Positions 26,005 to 33,904 of a DNA stretch of 35,300 nucleotides are shown piece by piece (position 1 is the first letter of the stretch; the number at the start of each line of letters is the position of its first letter). A model generated the notes under the pieces. It was not told where the DNA came from, did not search any database, and worked only from the letters and a program-made list of their open reading frames with translations. Origin of the DNA: Ideonella sp. (GTDB taxonomy: Bacteria > Pseudomonadota > Gammaproteobacteria > Burkholderiales > Burkholderiaceae_C); assembly GCA_016721465.1 (NCBI GenBank), contig JADKIA010000020.1, positions 1-35,300 of the forward strand. The letters are read 5' to 3'. The translations under genes and the position numbers were made by a program.

Positions 26005-27081
26005 ATGGCTAAGCCCGAAAACCCGTCTGCGCGCCTTCGATCGGGCGCCACCGTGCTGGACGTAGCGCACGCTGCAGGCGTGTCCGCCATGACGGTGTCG
26101 CGTGTCGTCAACGGCAACGCCAACGTGGCCGAGTCCACCCGTCAGAAGGTGCTCGCCGCCATTGACGCGCTGAAATACAACGTCAATCTTGCGGCCCGCG
26201 CCGCACGTGTGGGCACGTTCCGGGTTGGCCTGCTGTACAGCAACCCCAGCCCCGCCTTCATGAGCGCCTTCCTGGTGGGGGCGCTGGAGCGATGCGGCCA
26301 GACCGGCGCCCAACTGATCTTGGAACAATGCAAGGACCTGCGCAGCCAGCGCCAAGCCATCGGCAGACTGCTGAGCCAAAGCGTGGACGGCATCCTGATC
26401 CCGCCACCGCTGTGCGACTCCAAGATCACGCTCCAGCAATTGGACGAAATGGGCATGCCGGCCGTGGCCGTGGCCACCGGCCGACCTTCGCCGCTGGCGT
26501 CGGCCGTGCGCATCGACGACTACGAAGGGGCGTTGATGATGACGCGCCACCTGATCGCCATCGGCCACCGCGACATCGCGTTCATCATGGGCGACCCCAA
26601 GCACACGCCGGCGCAGTTGCGCTACGCGGCCTTCGTCGACGGGATGAAGGAGGCCGCATTGCCCATTGCGCCGGAACGTATTGCACAGGGACTGTTCACC
26701 TACCGCTCGGGCCTGGAGGCCGCACGCCAGTTGCTGGGCCAGCCCACCCGGCCCACGGCCATCTTCGCCAGCAATGACGACATGGCCGCCGGCGTTATCG
26801 CAGTGGCGCATGGCATGCGCCTGCAAGTGCCGCAGGACCTGGCCGTCTGCGGCTTCGACGACACGCCCGTGGCCACCACCGTCTGGCCCGAGGTGACCAC
26901 GATCCACCAGCCGATTGCCGACATGGCGCGGTCGGCCGTGGACCTGGTGATCGACCAGATTCGACGCCGGCGCGACGGGCAGCCCAAGCGGGTGCAGCAC
27001 CAGGTACTGCCTTTCAGCCTGATCAACCGCGAGTCCTCTGGACGGGGGCCGCCGGCCAAGCAGTGTGGGCTGCGAGGGTGA
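26005..27081 (+). CDS. LacI-family transcriptional regulator
   Basis: 358 residues, intact. The helix-turn-helix and hinge helix are at about residues 16-65 (TVLDVAHAAGVSAMTVSRVV, RQKVLAAIDALKYNVN). A periplasmic-binding-protein-like effector domain follows (FRVGLLYSNPS, GHRDIAFIMGDP, PTAIFASNDDMAAGVIAVA, DLAVCGFDDTPVATTVWPEV). It is divergent from the sugar-uptake locus and faces the double operator, so it most likely represses that locus and perhaps itself. The start ATG at 26005 leaves about 15 residues before the HTH. The C-terminal tail (SSGRGPPAKQCGLRG) is slightly long for the family. Confidence 0.93.
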   Translation: MAKPENPSARLRSGATVLDVAHAAGVSAMTVSRVVNGNANVAESTRQKVLAAIDALKYNVNLAARAARVGTFRVGLLYSNPSPAFMSAFLVGALERCGQTGAQLILEQCKDLRSQRQAIGRLLSQSVDGILIPPPLCDSKITLQQLDEMGMPAVAVATGRPSPLASAVRIDDYEGALMMTRHLIAIGHRDIAFIMGDPKHTPAQLRYAAFVDGMKEAALPIAPERIAQGLFTYRSGLEAARQLLGQPTRPTAIFASNDDMAAGVIAVAHGMRLQVPQDLAVCGFDDTPVATTVWPEVTTIHQPIADMARSAVDLVIDQIRRRRDGQPKRVQHQVLPFSLINRESSGRGPPAKQCGLRG

Positions 27082-27167
27082 TCGAGCTGCTGACGTACGG
27101 CCTGCATCGTGTGCGGATCAACGCCACGTGATCGCGAGCGACCGCTTCGGAGAATGGGTGCGTTCGA

Positions 27168-27192
27168 GCAGCCGTCTGCCTGCGACGGCTGC
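27168..27192 (+). terminator. Perfect hairpin downstream of the lacI-type gene
   Basis: Perfect 9-bp arms GCAGCCGTC (27168-27176) and GACGGCTGC (27184-27192) flank a 7-base loop, about 87 bases after the lacI stop. No T-tract follows, so it is only a candidate terminator. It sits at the left border of the truncated permease fragment. Confidence 0.4.
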
Positions 27193-27203
27193 ATCGACAA
27201 AGA

Positions 27204-27431
27204 TTCCCCTCGCTGCTTTTGGCGATGATCGTCATGTACACGCTGGGGGCGAGCCTGCTCAACATCTTCATCGCCCTGAGCGCGGTCGGGTGGGCTGGGA
27301 CGGCACGCGTGGTGCGCTCGCAGACTCTGGCTCTGAAGAACAAGGAGTTCATCGATGCGGGCAGGGCCTTGGGACCGCACAGCGCGATCATGCCCAGGCA
27401 CATTCTTCCCAACTGTCTGCCTCTTGAATAG
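27204..27431 (+). pseudogene. Fragment of a dipeptide/oligopeptide ABC permease (DppC/OppC type)
   Basis: About 75 residues in one frame resemble the core of DppC-type permeases: FPSLLLAMIVMYTLGASLLN, IALSAVGWAGTARVVRSQTL, KEFIDAGRALG and the EAA-loop end RHILPNCLP. Both ends are missing: an in-frame stop lies upstream at about 27129, and the downstream end runs into repeat copy C, which supplies the stop TAG (27429-27431). A complete gene has about 280-300 codons, so this is a remnant. In related gene sets a peptide transporter precedes ldcA and ddpX, the order left in damaged form here. Confidence 0.7.
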
Positions 27432-27498
27432 ATCCGGCTTTGCCGGGCTACTCAAATCCCCGCGGGGGACGGCCGGCTCGGCCGGCCTTGGGGCGCTC
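27424..27498 (-). repeat. Structured intergenic repeat, copy C, at a gene-truncation junction
   Basis: Same plan as copies A and B: GAGCGCCCCAAGG end (27486-27498), middle hairpin GGCCGG/CCGGCC, core GTCCCCCGCGGGGAT and an end hairpin. The end hairpin has a quite different sequence (outer TTGA/TCAA, then TAG/CTA, inner CCGGC/GCCGG around TTT) but the same layout. It lies exactly between a truncated permease and a truncated ldcA. No minus-strand gene now ends at its stop-codon side. Confidence 0.72.
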
Positions 27499-27531
27499 TC
27501 AACTCATCGTGCTGTTCACCCACAAGAACCC

Positions 27532-27771
27532 GGAGACATCACCGCGCTGCACCTGGCGCTCGAGCGCGAGTGCGGCCCGGCCGAGGGCGAGCGCTCGCTG
27601 TCGCTGGCCGAGGTGTTCGAGGACATCCTCGTGCCCATCGGCAAGCCCAGGGTCGCCGAGCTCAGCGCCGGCCATTGCGAGCCCAATCTGGCGCTGCCCT
27701 TGGGCGTCGAAGTCTGGCTCGATGCCGACGCACCGCGCATCGAGTTCCTGGAGTCGGCGAGCGCATGTTGA
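27532..27771 (+). pseudogene. C-terminal remnant of an LD-carboxypeptidase (LdcA, peptidase S66)
   Basis: About 80 residues (GDITALHLALERECG, LSLAEVFEDILVPIGKP, AGHCEPNLALPLGVEVWLD) resemble the C-terminal part of S66 LD-carboxypeptidases, which trim murein tetrapeptides in recycling. The N-terminal two-thirds, with the catalytic Ser, are absent; repeat copy C lies 34 bases upstream instead. The stop overlaps the ddpX start, so the two genes were probably once coupled. The family call is moderate because only the tail remains. Confidence 0.6.
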
Positions 27772-28412
27772 TTGAAACGTTGGCCCAGGCTCAACCTGGG
27801 CGTGCGCGATCCCTGCGCTGTGAGTTGGTGGCCGGGCAAGCCGACTTCCGCCGGCTGGGCAGCATCGAAGGCCTGCGCGTCGATCTGCGCTACGCCGCAG
27901 CGAACAACTTCGTGGGGCGCAACCTGTACAGCGGGCTGGACTGCGCCTGGCTGCACCGCGAAGCGGCGCAAGGCCTGGAGGCGGCGGTGGCGTGGCTGCG
28001 CCAACACCATCCCGGGCACACCCTGCTGGTGCTCGATGCGCTGCGACCGCACCGCGTGCAAGAAGCGCTGTGGCAGGAGCTGGCCGGCACCGACCTGCGC
28101 CAGTACCTGGCCGATCCAGCCAGGGGCTCGATCCACTCGTTTGGCATGGCGGTGGACGTGGCCCTGCTCGATCCGCAGGGCGCCGAGCTCGACATGGGCA
28201 GCGGCTTCGACGACTTCACGCTGCTGTCGCACCCGCGCCTCGAGCAGGAGCATCTGGCCCAGGGCCGGCTCGATCAGATTCACATCGCCAATCGCCTGGT
28301 GTTGAGGCAAGCCATGCTGGACAGCGGCTTCACCGGCATCATGTCCGAGTGGTGGCACTTCCAGTTTGGCGACATGGCCACGGTGCGCGAGCACTACCTG
28401 CGCATCGAGTAG
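27765..28412 (+). CDS. ddpX: D-Ala-D-Ala dipeptidase (DdpX/VanX type)
   Basis: 215 residues, intact. Zinc dipeptidase of peptidase family M15D, cleaving D-Ala-D-Ala for murein recycling. Zinc-site residues follow the VanX pattern: SIHSFGMAVD (His124, Asp131) and SEWWHF (Glu195 as general base, His198 as ligand). DALRPHRVQ holds the conserved Arg94. The ATG at 27765 overlaps the end of the ldcA remnant. With the upstream operon broken, its expression depends on whatever promoter remains nearby. No vancomycin-resistance partner genes are present, so a housekeeping or nutritional role is likelier. Confidence 0.88.
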   Translation: MLIETLAQAQPGRARSLRCELVAGQADFRRLGSIEGLRVDLRYAAANNFVGRNLYSGLDCAWLHREAAQGLEAAVAWLRQHHPGHTLLVLDALRPHRVQEALWQELAGTDLRQYLADPARGSIHSFGMAVDVALLDPQGAELDMGSGFDDFTLLSHPRLEQEHLAQGRLDQIHIANRLVLRQAMLDSGFTGIMSEWWHFQFGDMATVREHYLRIE

Positions 28413-28460
28413 CAGCCGAACGGCCGGCCCGGTGGTTGGCGGCGATCAAGCGCTTGTGCC

Positions 28461-28886
28461 TCAGGGCGATTCCAGCCCCAGGGCCACATCGGCATGCAGC
28501 GCGGCCAGGCCCCGATCAAAGGTCACCAGTTTGCCGCCGTGCTGACGGGCCAGCGCGGCGAGATAGGCATCGGTGACTTGCCGGTGGCCGAGCACACCCT
28601 GCCAGTCGATCTCGGGATAAGCCAGCGAGTCAGGCCAGAACACATGGCGCGGGTGCGCCATGAGTTGCGCCAGGATTTGCCTGGCGGTCGACGCATCGAC
28701 TTGCTCCAATCGCATCAGCAAGCGCAGCAGGGTGCCTTGCGTGATGGGGCAGGTGGCAAAGGGCTGAGCATGGCTCGCAAACCACTGCTGGGCCGGTGCG
28801 TGATGAACGTGGCCATGGCTGACCAAGGCCACCAGCACGTTGCCATCCAGCAGGTGCACGGTGGCGCTGTGCGCGCGTCGGCTCAT
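28461..28886 (-). CDS. vapC: VapC-type PIN-domain toxin
   Basis: 141 residues, intact. PIN-domain ribonuclease: first acidic residue in HLLDGNVLVAL, the central CPITQGTLLRLLM seen in one VapC subgroup, then VTDAYLAALARQHGGKLVTF followed by DRG, with the remaining acidic residues. It would cleave RNA in the cytoplasm when free of antitoxin. The start overlaps the antitoxin stop as ATGA, the usual arrangement. It converges on ddpX with a 48-bp gap. Confidence 0.88.
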   Translation of the reverse strand: MSRRAHSATVHLLDGNVLVALVSHGHVHHAPAQQWFASHAQPFATCPITQGTLLRLLMRLEQVDASTARQILAQLMAHPRHVFWPDSLAYPEIDWQGVLGHRQVTDAYLAALARQHGGKLVTFDRGLAALHADVALGLESP

Positions 28887-29119
28887 TCGTCCTCCAGGGC
28901 CTTGACGTCTTCAGGGGTGATGGTGCGTTTGGACTTCAACACCGGCAAGCCCGTGATGGGGCTCGTGGCAAACGCAGGCGCGGTGGCCGGGCGCGCCGGC
29001 AAGGCCAGGCCGCGGCGGATGAGCTCGGCGGCGGTGTGGCTCAAGCTGCTGCGCGAATGCACCGCCAGGCTGGCCACGATGCGGTGCAAGTCGTCAGGCA
29101 GGTCGATGGTGGTGCGCAT
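28883..29119 (-). CDS. vapB: VapB-type ribbon-helix-helix antitoxin
   Basis: 78 residues from the ATG at 29119; a start nine codons earlier (29146) is possible. The N-terminal RHH DNA-binding part is MRTTIDLPDDLHRIVASLAV. The C-terminal part, TITPEDVKALEDE, would wrap the toxin. The stop overlaps vapC as ATGA. It lies 72 bases after the ferredoxin reductase gene on the same strand, so it could be read from the P450 operon as well as from its own promoter. Confidence 0.85.
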   Translation of the reverse strand: MRTTIDLPDDLHRIVASLAVHSRSSLSHTAAELIRRGLALPARPATAPAFATSPITGLPVLKSKRTITPEDVKALEDE

Positions 29120-29124
29120 CAGCG

Positions 29125-29150
29125 CATCATGGTGCAGATGCATCATGATG
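29125..29150. promoter_or_regulatory. Possible VapB autoregulatory operator
   Basis: CATCATGG (29125-29132) and the perfect palindrome CATCATGATG (29141-29150) form a direct repeat of CATCATG with 16-bp spacing, just upstream of the vapB start. A minus-strand TTGACA (29148-29153) overlaps the second element. RHH antitoxins usually bind such repeated short motifs. This is a motif call only. Confidence 0.4.
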
Positions 29151-29191
29151 TCAATAAAGAGCCTCAGAGCCGCGCAACGGCGACCGGTAAC

Positions 29192-30414
29192 TCAGGCCTT
29201 GAGCAAGCCCACCAGGTCAAACGCCGTGTCGGCCGCCTGCGCCGGTGTGGGCAACACGCCCGCGTCCATCAACTTGCGCGCCAGCAAATGGTCCTTGGCG
29301 CTGTTGACCGAATCCACAGCCAACAATCGACCTGAGCGGAAGTGGTAGACCGAGAAGTTGCTGCCGGCCATGTCGCCGCGCACGGCCCACTCGTCGGCAC
29401 CGGCGGACAGGCCCGCCATCTGCAGCTTGCAGTCGTATTGATCAGACCAGAACCAGGGCGTGGCCGTGAAAGGCCGCGTCTGGCCCAGCAGCGCTGCCGC
29501 CGCGCTGCGGCCCTGCTCGGTGGCGTTTTGCACCGATTCAAGGCGCAGCAGGCTGCCGTCGGGCAGGCGGCGCGCGCTGCAGTCGCCGGCGGCCACGATG
29601 CGCGCATCACTGGTGCGGCTGCAGTCGTCGACGACGATGCCGCGGTCGGTTGCCAGGCCGGCCGCGCGGGCCAGTGCGTCGTTGGCGGTCACGCCCACGC
29701 CCAGCAGCACCAGGCCGCAGGGCAGGCGCTGGCCGTCGGCCAGCAGCACGGCGCTGGCTTGGCCCGCCGTGGTCTCGATGGCGCTGATCTGCGCGTTCAG
29801 CACCAGTTCGACGCCATGCCGTGTGTGCAGCGCCGCATACCAATCGGACAGCACCGGCGCGAGCACGCGGCCCAGCAGGCGCGGCGCGGCTTCGAGCACG
29901 GTGACGGGCAGGCCTTTCTTGCGGGCCGTCGCGGCCACTTCCAGGCCGATGAAGCCGCCGCCGATCACCACCAGCGGCAGGCCTTGCGCGGCTGCTTGCG
30001 CCATGCTGGCGGCGATGGCTTCAGCGTCGTCGCGCGAGCGCAAGGCCAGCACATTGGTGCATCGCCGCCGGGCAGGCTCAGGCGGCGCGGCGTCGAGCCG
30101 GTGGCCAGCACCAGGCCGGTGTAGGGCAGCGTCTGGCCATCGCTCAGCGTCACTTCGCACTTCGCGCGATCGATGGCCTGCACGCCCACGCCCGGGCGCA
30201 GCTCGATCTGCTTGCGCGCCAGCGCCTCGGGGCTGCGCATCTGCAATTGCGCTGCCTCCATCTCGCCGGCCAACCAGGCCTTGCTCCGCGGGGGCCGGTG
30301 GTAGGGCGGGTGCGCCTCGTCGCCGAGCAGCGTGATGGCGTCGGTGCAGCCACCGGCGCGCAGCGCTTCCGCCGCCGCGATGCCGGCCACGCCGTTGCCC
30401 ACGATGACGATCAT
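29192..30414 (-). CDS. NAD(P)H-ferredoxin reductase of the P450 system, one frameshift
   Basis: About 408 residues when one frame change near 30060 is bridged. FAD-dependent reductase of the putidaredoxin-reductase type: FAD site IVGNGVAGIAAAEALR at the N-terminus, second dinucleotide site VVIGGGFIGLEVAA, and the C-terminal FAD motif RIVAAGDCSARRL. It passes electrons from NAD(P)H to the ferredoxin encoded 26 bases upstream, which feeds the P450. The start ATG is 30412-30414. The length falls one base short of a whole number of codons, consistent with one missing base. Confidence 0.88.
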
Positions 30415-30440
30415 GCCCGCGCCTCGTCCGTTCGAGGCGC

Positions 30441-30764
30441 TCATTCCTGCGTTTCGGGCAGCTGCACCGTGCCGCCGTCCAGCGCCGCGCTGGCCTTGAT
30501 CTGGCAGGCCAGGCGGCTGTTGGGGCGGCGCTCGGCGGCCACGTTGTCCAGCATGTCGAGTTCGGTGGCGCTGGGCGCGGGCAGCACGGACATCAGCAGC
30601 CCGTCCACGTAGCAATGGCAGGTGGCACAGGCGCAGGAGCCGCCGCACTCGCCGAGGATGCCCTCGATGCCATTGGCGGTGGCCGCCTGCATCAGGCTCC
30701 AGCCGTCGGGCACGTTGACTTGGGCGCTGGTGCCGTCGGCTTCGATGTAGGTGATGTTGGCCAT
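30441..30764 (-). CDS. [2Fe-2S] ferredoxin (adrenodoxin/putidaredoxin type)
   Basis: 107 residues, intact. Cluster ligands fit C-x5-C-x2-C: Cys40, Cys46 and Cys49 in CGGSCACATC, with the fourth, Cys87, in RLACQI. Extra cysteines occur at 44 and 51. It carries electrons from the reductase to the P450. It lies 25 bases after the P450 stop and 26 before the reductase start, a tight three-gene operon. Confidence 0.93.
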   Translation of the reverse strand: MANITYIEADGTSAQVNVPDGWSLMQAATANGIEGILGECGGSCACATCHCYVDGLLMSVLPAPSATELDMLDNVAAERRPNSRLACQIKASAALDGGTVQLPETQE

Positions 30765-30789
30765 GGTGCGTGCAGTGTCGATGAAGCGC

Positions 30790-31968
30790 TCACTGTACCG
30801 TTGTCAGGTCCAGCACCAGCGGGCTGCGGAAGGTGGACGACGGCATCCAGGCCAGCTGGTCGGCGACGCGCTGGTACTCGGGCACCACCTGGTGGAATTC
30901 GTCGAAGGCAATCTTCACGCCCAAGCGCGCAATGGCCGTGCCCAGGCAGGCGTGCACGCCGCCGCCAAAGCCCAGGTGGCCGCGTGGCTTGCGGGTGATG
31001 TCGTACACGTCGGGGTTGGGGTATTGGCGTTCGTCGCGGTTGCCGCTGCCGTACGCAAGGCAGACGAAATCGCCTTCCTTCATGGTCTGGCCATGCAGCG
31101 TGACGTCTTTCATGAGCCGGCGACGGAAGCGTTGCGCCGAGGTGTTGAAGCGCAAGCTTTTCCTCGATCGCGTCGGGCAGCAGCTCGGGGTTGGCCACCA
31201 CGGCCCGGCGCGCGTCGGCGAAGCTGGCCAGGTTGTAGGCGAACATCATCATGAAGCCGCCCAGCGACTCCACGCCCGCCATGATCAGCGTCGTGGTGGT
31301 GAGCAGCACCTCGCGGTCGTCCAGACGATCGCCGTCGATCTCGGCCAGCGCGAAGTTGCTGATCAGGTCGTTGCGCGGCTCGGCGCGCCGCATCGCGATC
31401 ACCTTGGCGGCGTAGTCCTGCATCCAGTTGTAGGCGGCGATGTGCTCGGGGCCCTTGGCGCGGGTGCGCGAGTCGCTCTGCACCATCAACACCGCGTTGT
31501 CGCGCACCTCCTGCTCGGGCACGATGGCCTCGTCACCCATGGGCAGGCCCAGCGCGGCCATCAGCACCTTCACGGTGAATTGCGAGGACACGTCCTTGAA
31601 GTCGAACTGGTCCACGCCCTTCAACTGGGCGAAGACCTGCTGTGCCACGGCGCGGATCGGCTCTTCCAGCGCCATCAGGTTGCGCTTCATGAAGGCGTGC
31701 TGGATCAGGCCGCGCAGGCGGTCGTGCTTCGGCGGGTCGGAGCTGCCCAGCGTGGCGCCCGCGCGGCCGGGCAGCTCGGTCATCAGGTTGCCGCTGGCCG
31801 ACGAGTAGGTGGGCCAGTCCTGGCCTGCCGAGACGATGTCGGCGTAGCGGGACAGCACCCACATCTGCGCCTCGGGGCTCCAGAAGCAGGGCTGCTCGTC
31901 GCGCAGGCGCTTGTAGTAGGGGAAGGGGTCGGCGTCGATGGCCGGTGAGTAGGGTCGAAGGCAAACAT
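30790..31968 (-). CDS. Cytochrome P450 (bacterial class I), two frameshifts
   Basis: About 393 codons. The heme loop FGGGVHACLG fits FGxGxHxCxG. The K-helix ExxR appears as EKLR only after one extra base near 31155 is removed, and the text after it is RFNTSAQRFRRRL. A second frame change near 31952 must be bridged to join MFAFDP to YSPAIDADPFPYYKRLRDEQ. The I-helix reads MAGVESLGG, with Glu-Ser where most P450s have Asp/Glu-Thr at the oxygen-activating site. AGGAG lies about 10 bases before the ATG (31966-31968). With its own ferredoxin and reductase downstream it forms a complete mono-oxygenase chain; the substrate is unknown. Confidence 0.9.
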
Positions 31969-32109
31969 GGCGCGGGTCTCCTGGCGGGTGTGCGGCGGCG
32001 GCCGCCCAAGCTGCGGATTCTGGGCAAGCGCCGGCCGCCAAGGCCCTGGACAAACCCCGCCGAGGACTTGCACTTTTCACGTACATTGCCCGATACCGCC
32101 GTCCCCCGA

Positions 32110-33083
32110 ATGCCCATGCCGCCGTCCCCGTCCACCCGCCACTTCCCGCGGTCGGCCGCACGTGGTGTCAAGCCTCACCTGCCGGCGTTTGCGCTATACG
32201 GCGAGGAGGGCGTTCCCGCTGCGGAGCTGCTGCACATCGAGCCCATCCAGTCGCGCAGCCGCCGCTACGACTGGGAGATCGAGGCCCACGTGCACCAGGG
32301 TTTGCACCGTGATCTGGCTGCACCGCGGGCCGGTGCAGGCGATGTTGACGAAACCCGTGTCATGGGCCATGGGCCCGGCGATCATCGTCATCCCGCCGGG
32401 CGTGGCGCACGCTTCCGTTTTTCACCGGCCAGCGATGGTCACGTGCTCACGGTGAATGCGGCCATGTTGGCCGAAGGCGATGCCCCCGAGGTGGGGGCCG
32501 CGCTGCAGGCCTTGTTCGCCACGCCCCGCACGCTGGCACCGGACGCGGCTTCTCCGGACGTGGGCCGCCTGCAGCACCTGTTCGAGGCCTTGCAGGCCGA
32601 GTCCGACGCCGCCGACAGCGCGGCCAGCCCTGGTGCCGCGCTGGCTGGCGCGCTCGGTGATCTGGCGCCTGGCGCGGCTGAACGAGCACGAGGTCATGAC
32701 CGCCGCGCAGCGTGGCGGCACCGGGCGGCGGTCGCCTTTACGCGCTGGGTGGTGTTGATGGAGGCTCATTACCTCGAGCATTGGCCCGTGTCGCGCTACG
32801 CCGAGCGCCTGGGCTCACGCCCGAGCGCCTGAATCGCATGGTGCGCGCCGAAACGGGTCTGAACGCGCAGGCCCTGCTGCACGCCCGCCCGGTGCGCGAG
32901 CGCCCGCCGCCGGCTGGTGCACGTGGCCGCGCCGGTGTCGCGGCTGGCTATGAGTTGGGCTTCGAGGACCCGGCCTACTTCTGCCGCTTCTTCAAGCGAC
33001 ACACCGGTTTCGAACCACGCGACTACCGGGCACGGGCGGCGCTGCCAGCAGCGGGCGACGCCGTGCCGCTGGCGGCCGACTGA
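32110..33083 (+). CDS. AraC-family regulator, PobR-like, multiple frameshifts
   Basis: About 324 codons across several frames. The N-terminal sensor part begins PAFALYGEEG and has HIEPIQSRSRRYDWEIEAH, then in another frame AIIVIPPGVAHA (a cupin strand). The C-terminal AraC DNA-binding domain is spread over two or three frames: HWPVSRYAERLG, LTPERLNRMVRAETGLN and YELGFEDPAYFCRFFKRHTG. This matches AraC regulators of aromatic acid catabolism such as PobR and HpaA. It is divergent from the P450 operon across a 141-bp region, so it probably controls it. At least four indels lie between 32300 and 32930; these look like sequence errors. Confidence 0.82.
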
Positions 33084-33103
33084 TTGGCGATCGCTGCCGC
33101 ACA

Positions 33104-33855
33104 ATGTTGGCACACAGCTTCTCGAGCATCGATGCAAGCCTCCAACACCTGCCGGTCTTCAACCCGCGCCCGCGCATTGAGTCTGTCGAGATCGCGCCGG
33201 GCCAGCAGGCCCATGTGATCGACGACGTTGCTGAACCCGAGGCCCTGGTGGACTTGGCGGTGCAGCACCGCGCGTGCCTCAGCGCCTGCGGGCTACGCCC
33301 ACCCGGGCGTCGAATGGTGGATGCCGCCCGACTTCGCTGGCCGGCTGCCGACGATTTCTTCCGCATCCACATCCGTCGCCTGCTGGCGGACGGCGCACGC
33401 TGGCGATGAGCTGCCGCCTGTCGATGGTGGACTTCGCGCCGCACGAGCTGGCGCCGCGCCAGTGGAGCTGCCACCGCGACGTCAACGACGTGCACCCCGG
33501 CCAGTGCGCGGCGGCATCGGTGCTCTACCTGTTCCACGAGGTCCGCGCTGGGCGGCACCAGTTTCTATGCCAAGCGACCGCCCGCCGGAGATCGATTGGT
33601 TGGTGCGCGATGCCGTGGCCATGGACGGACGGCGTTCACGCAGCGCCATGGTGTCGCGCCGGGCTACATGGCCGGGTCGACCGACCACTTCGAGCGCACG
33701 GCCGCCTGCCCGCGCGCTGGAACCGCATGGCAGCCCTACGACGGCACCGTATTCCACAGCGGGACATCGGTTCGCCGCAGGCCCTGGTGGCCGACCCGCG
33801 CGCCGGGCGACTCACGCTCAACGGCTTTTTCAGCTGCTCGAGTACGGCCACCTGA
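33104..33855 (+). CDS. DUF6445 family protein, multiple frameshifts
   Basis: About 250 codons in three frames. Recognisable stretches are FNPRPRIESVEIAPGQQAHV, then in other frames RLSMVDFAPHELAPRQWSCH followed by RDVNDVHPGQCAA, SVLYLFHE, APGYMAGSTDHFE, and RLTLNGFF at the end. These fit DUF6445, whose conserved His/Asp pattern (CHRD) and overall form recall 2-oxoglutarate-dependent oxygenases; that fold link is my inference. It follows the AraC regulator by 20 bases and precedes the acyl-CoA ligase by 49. Function unknown. Confidence 0.65.
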
Positions 33856-33904
33856 GCCGCGCTGCACCGGGCCCAGCTCACCCAACCATCAAAGGAGACA
33901 CGCC

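Noticed and set aside
27765..28412. ddpX as part of a vancomycin-resistance cluster
   Set aside because: No vanA/vanH-like ligase or dehydrogenase is nearby; the ldcA and peptide-permease remnants fit murein recycling.
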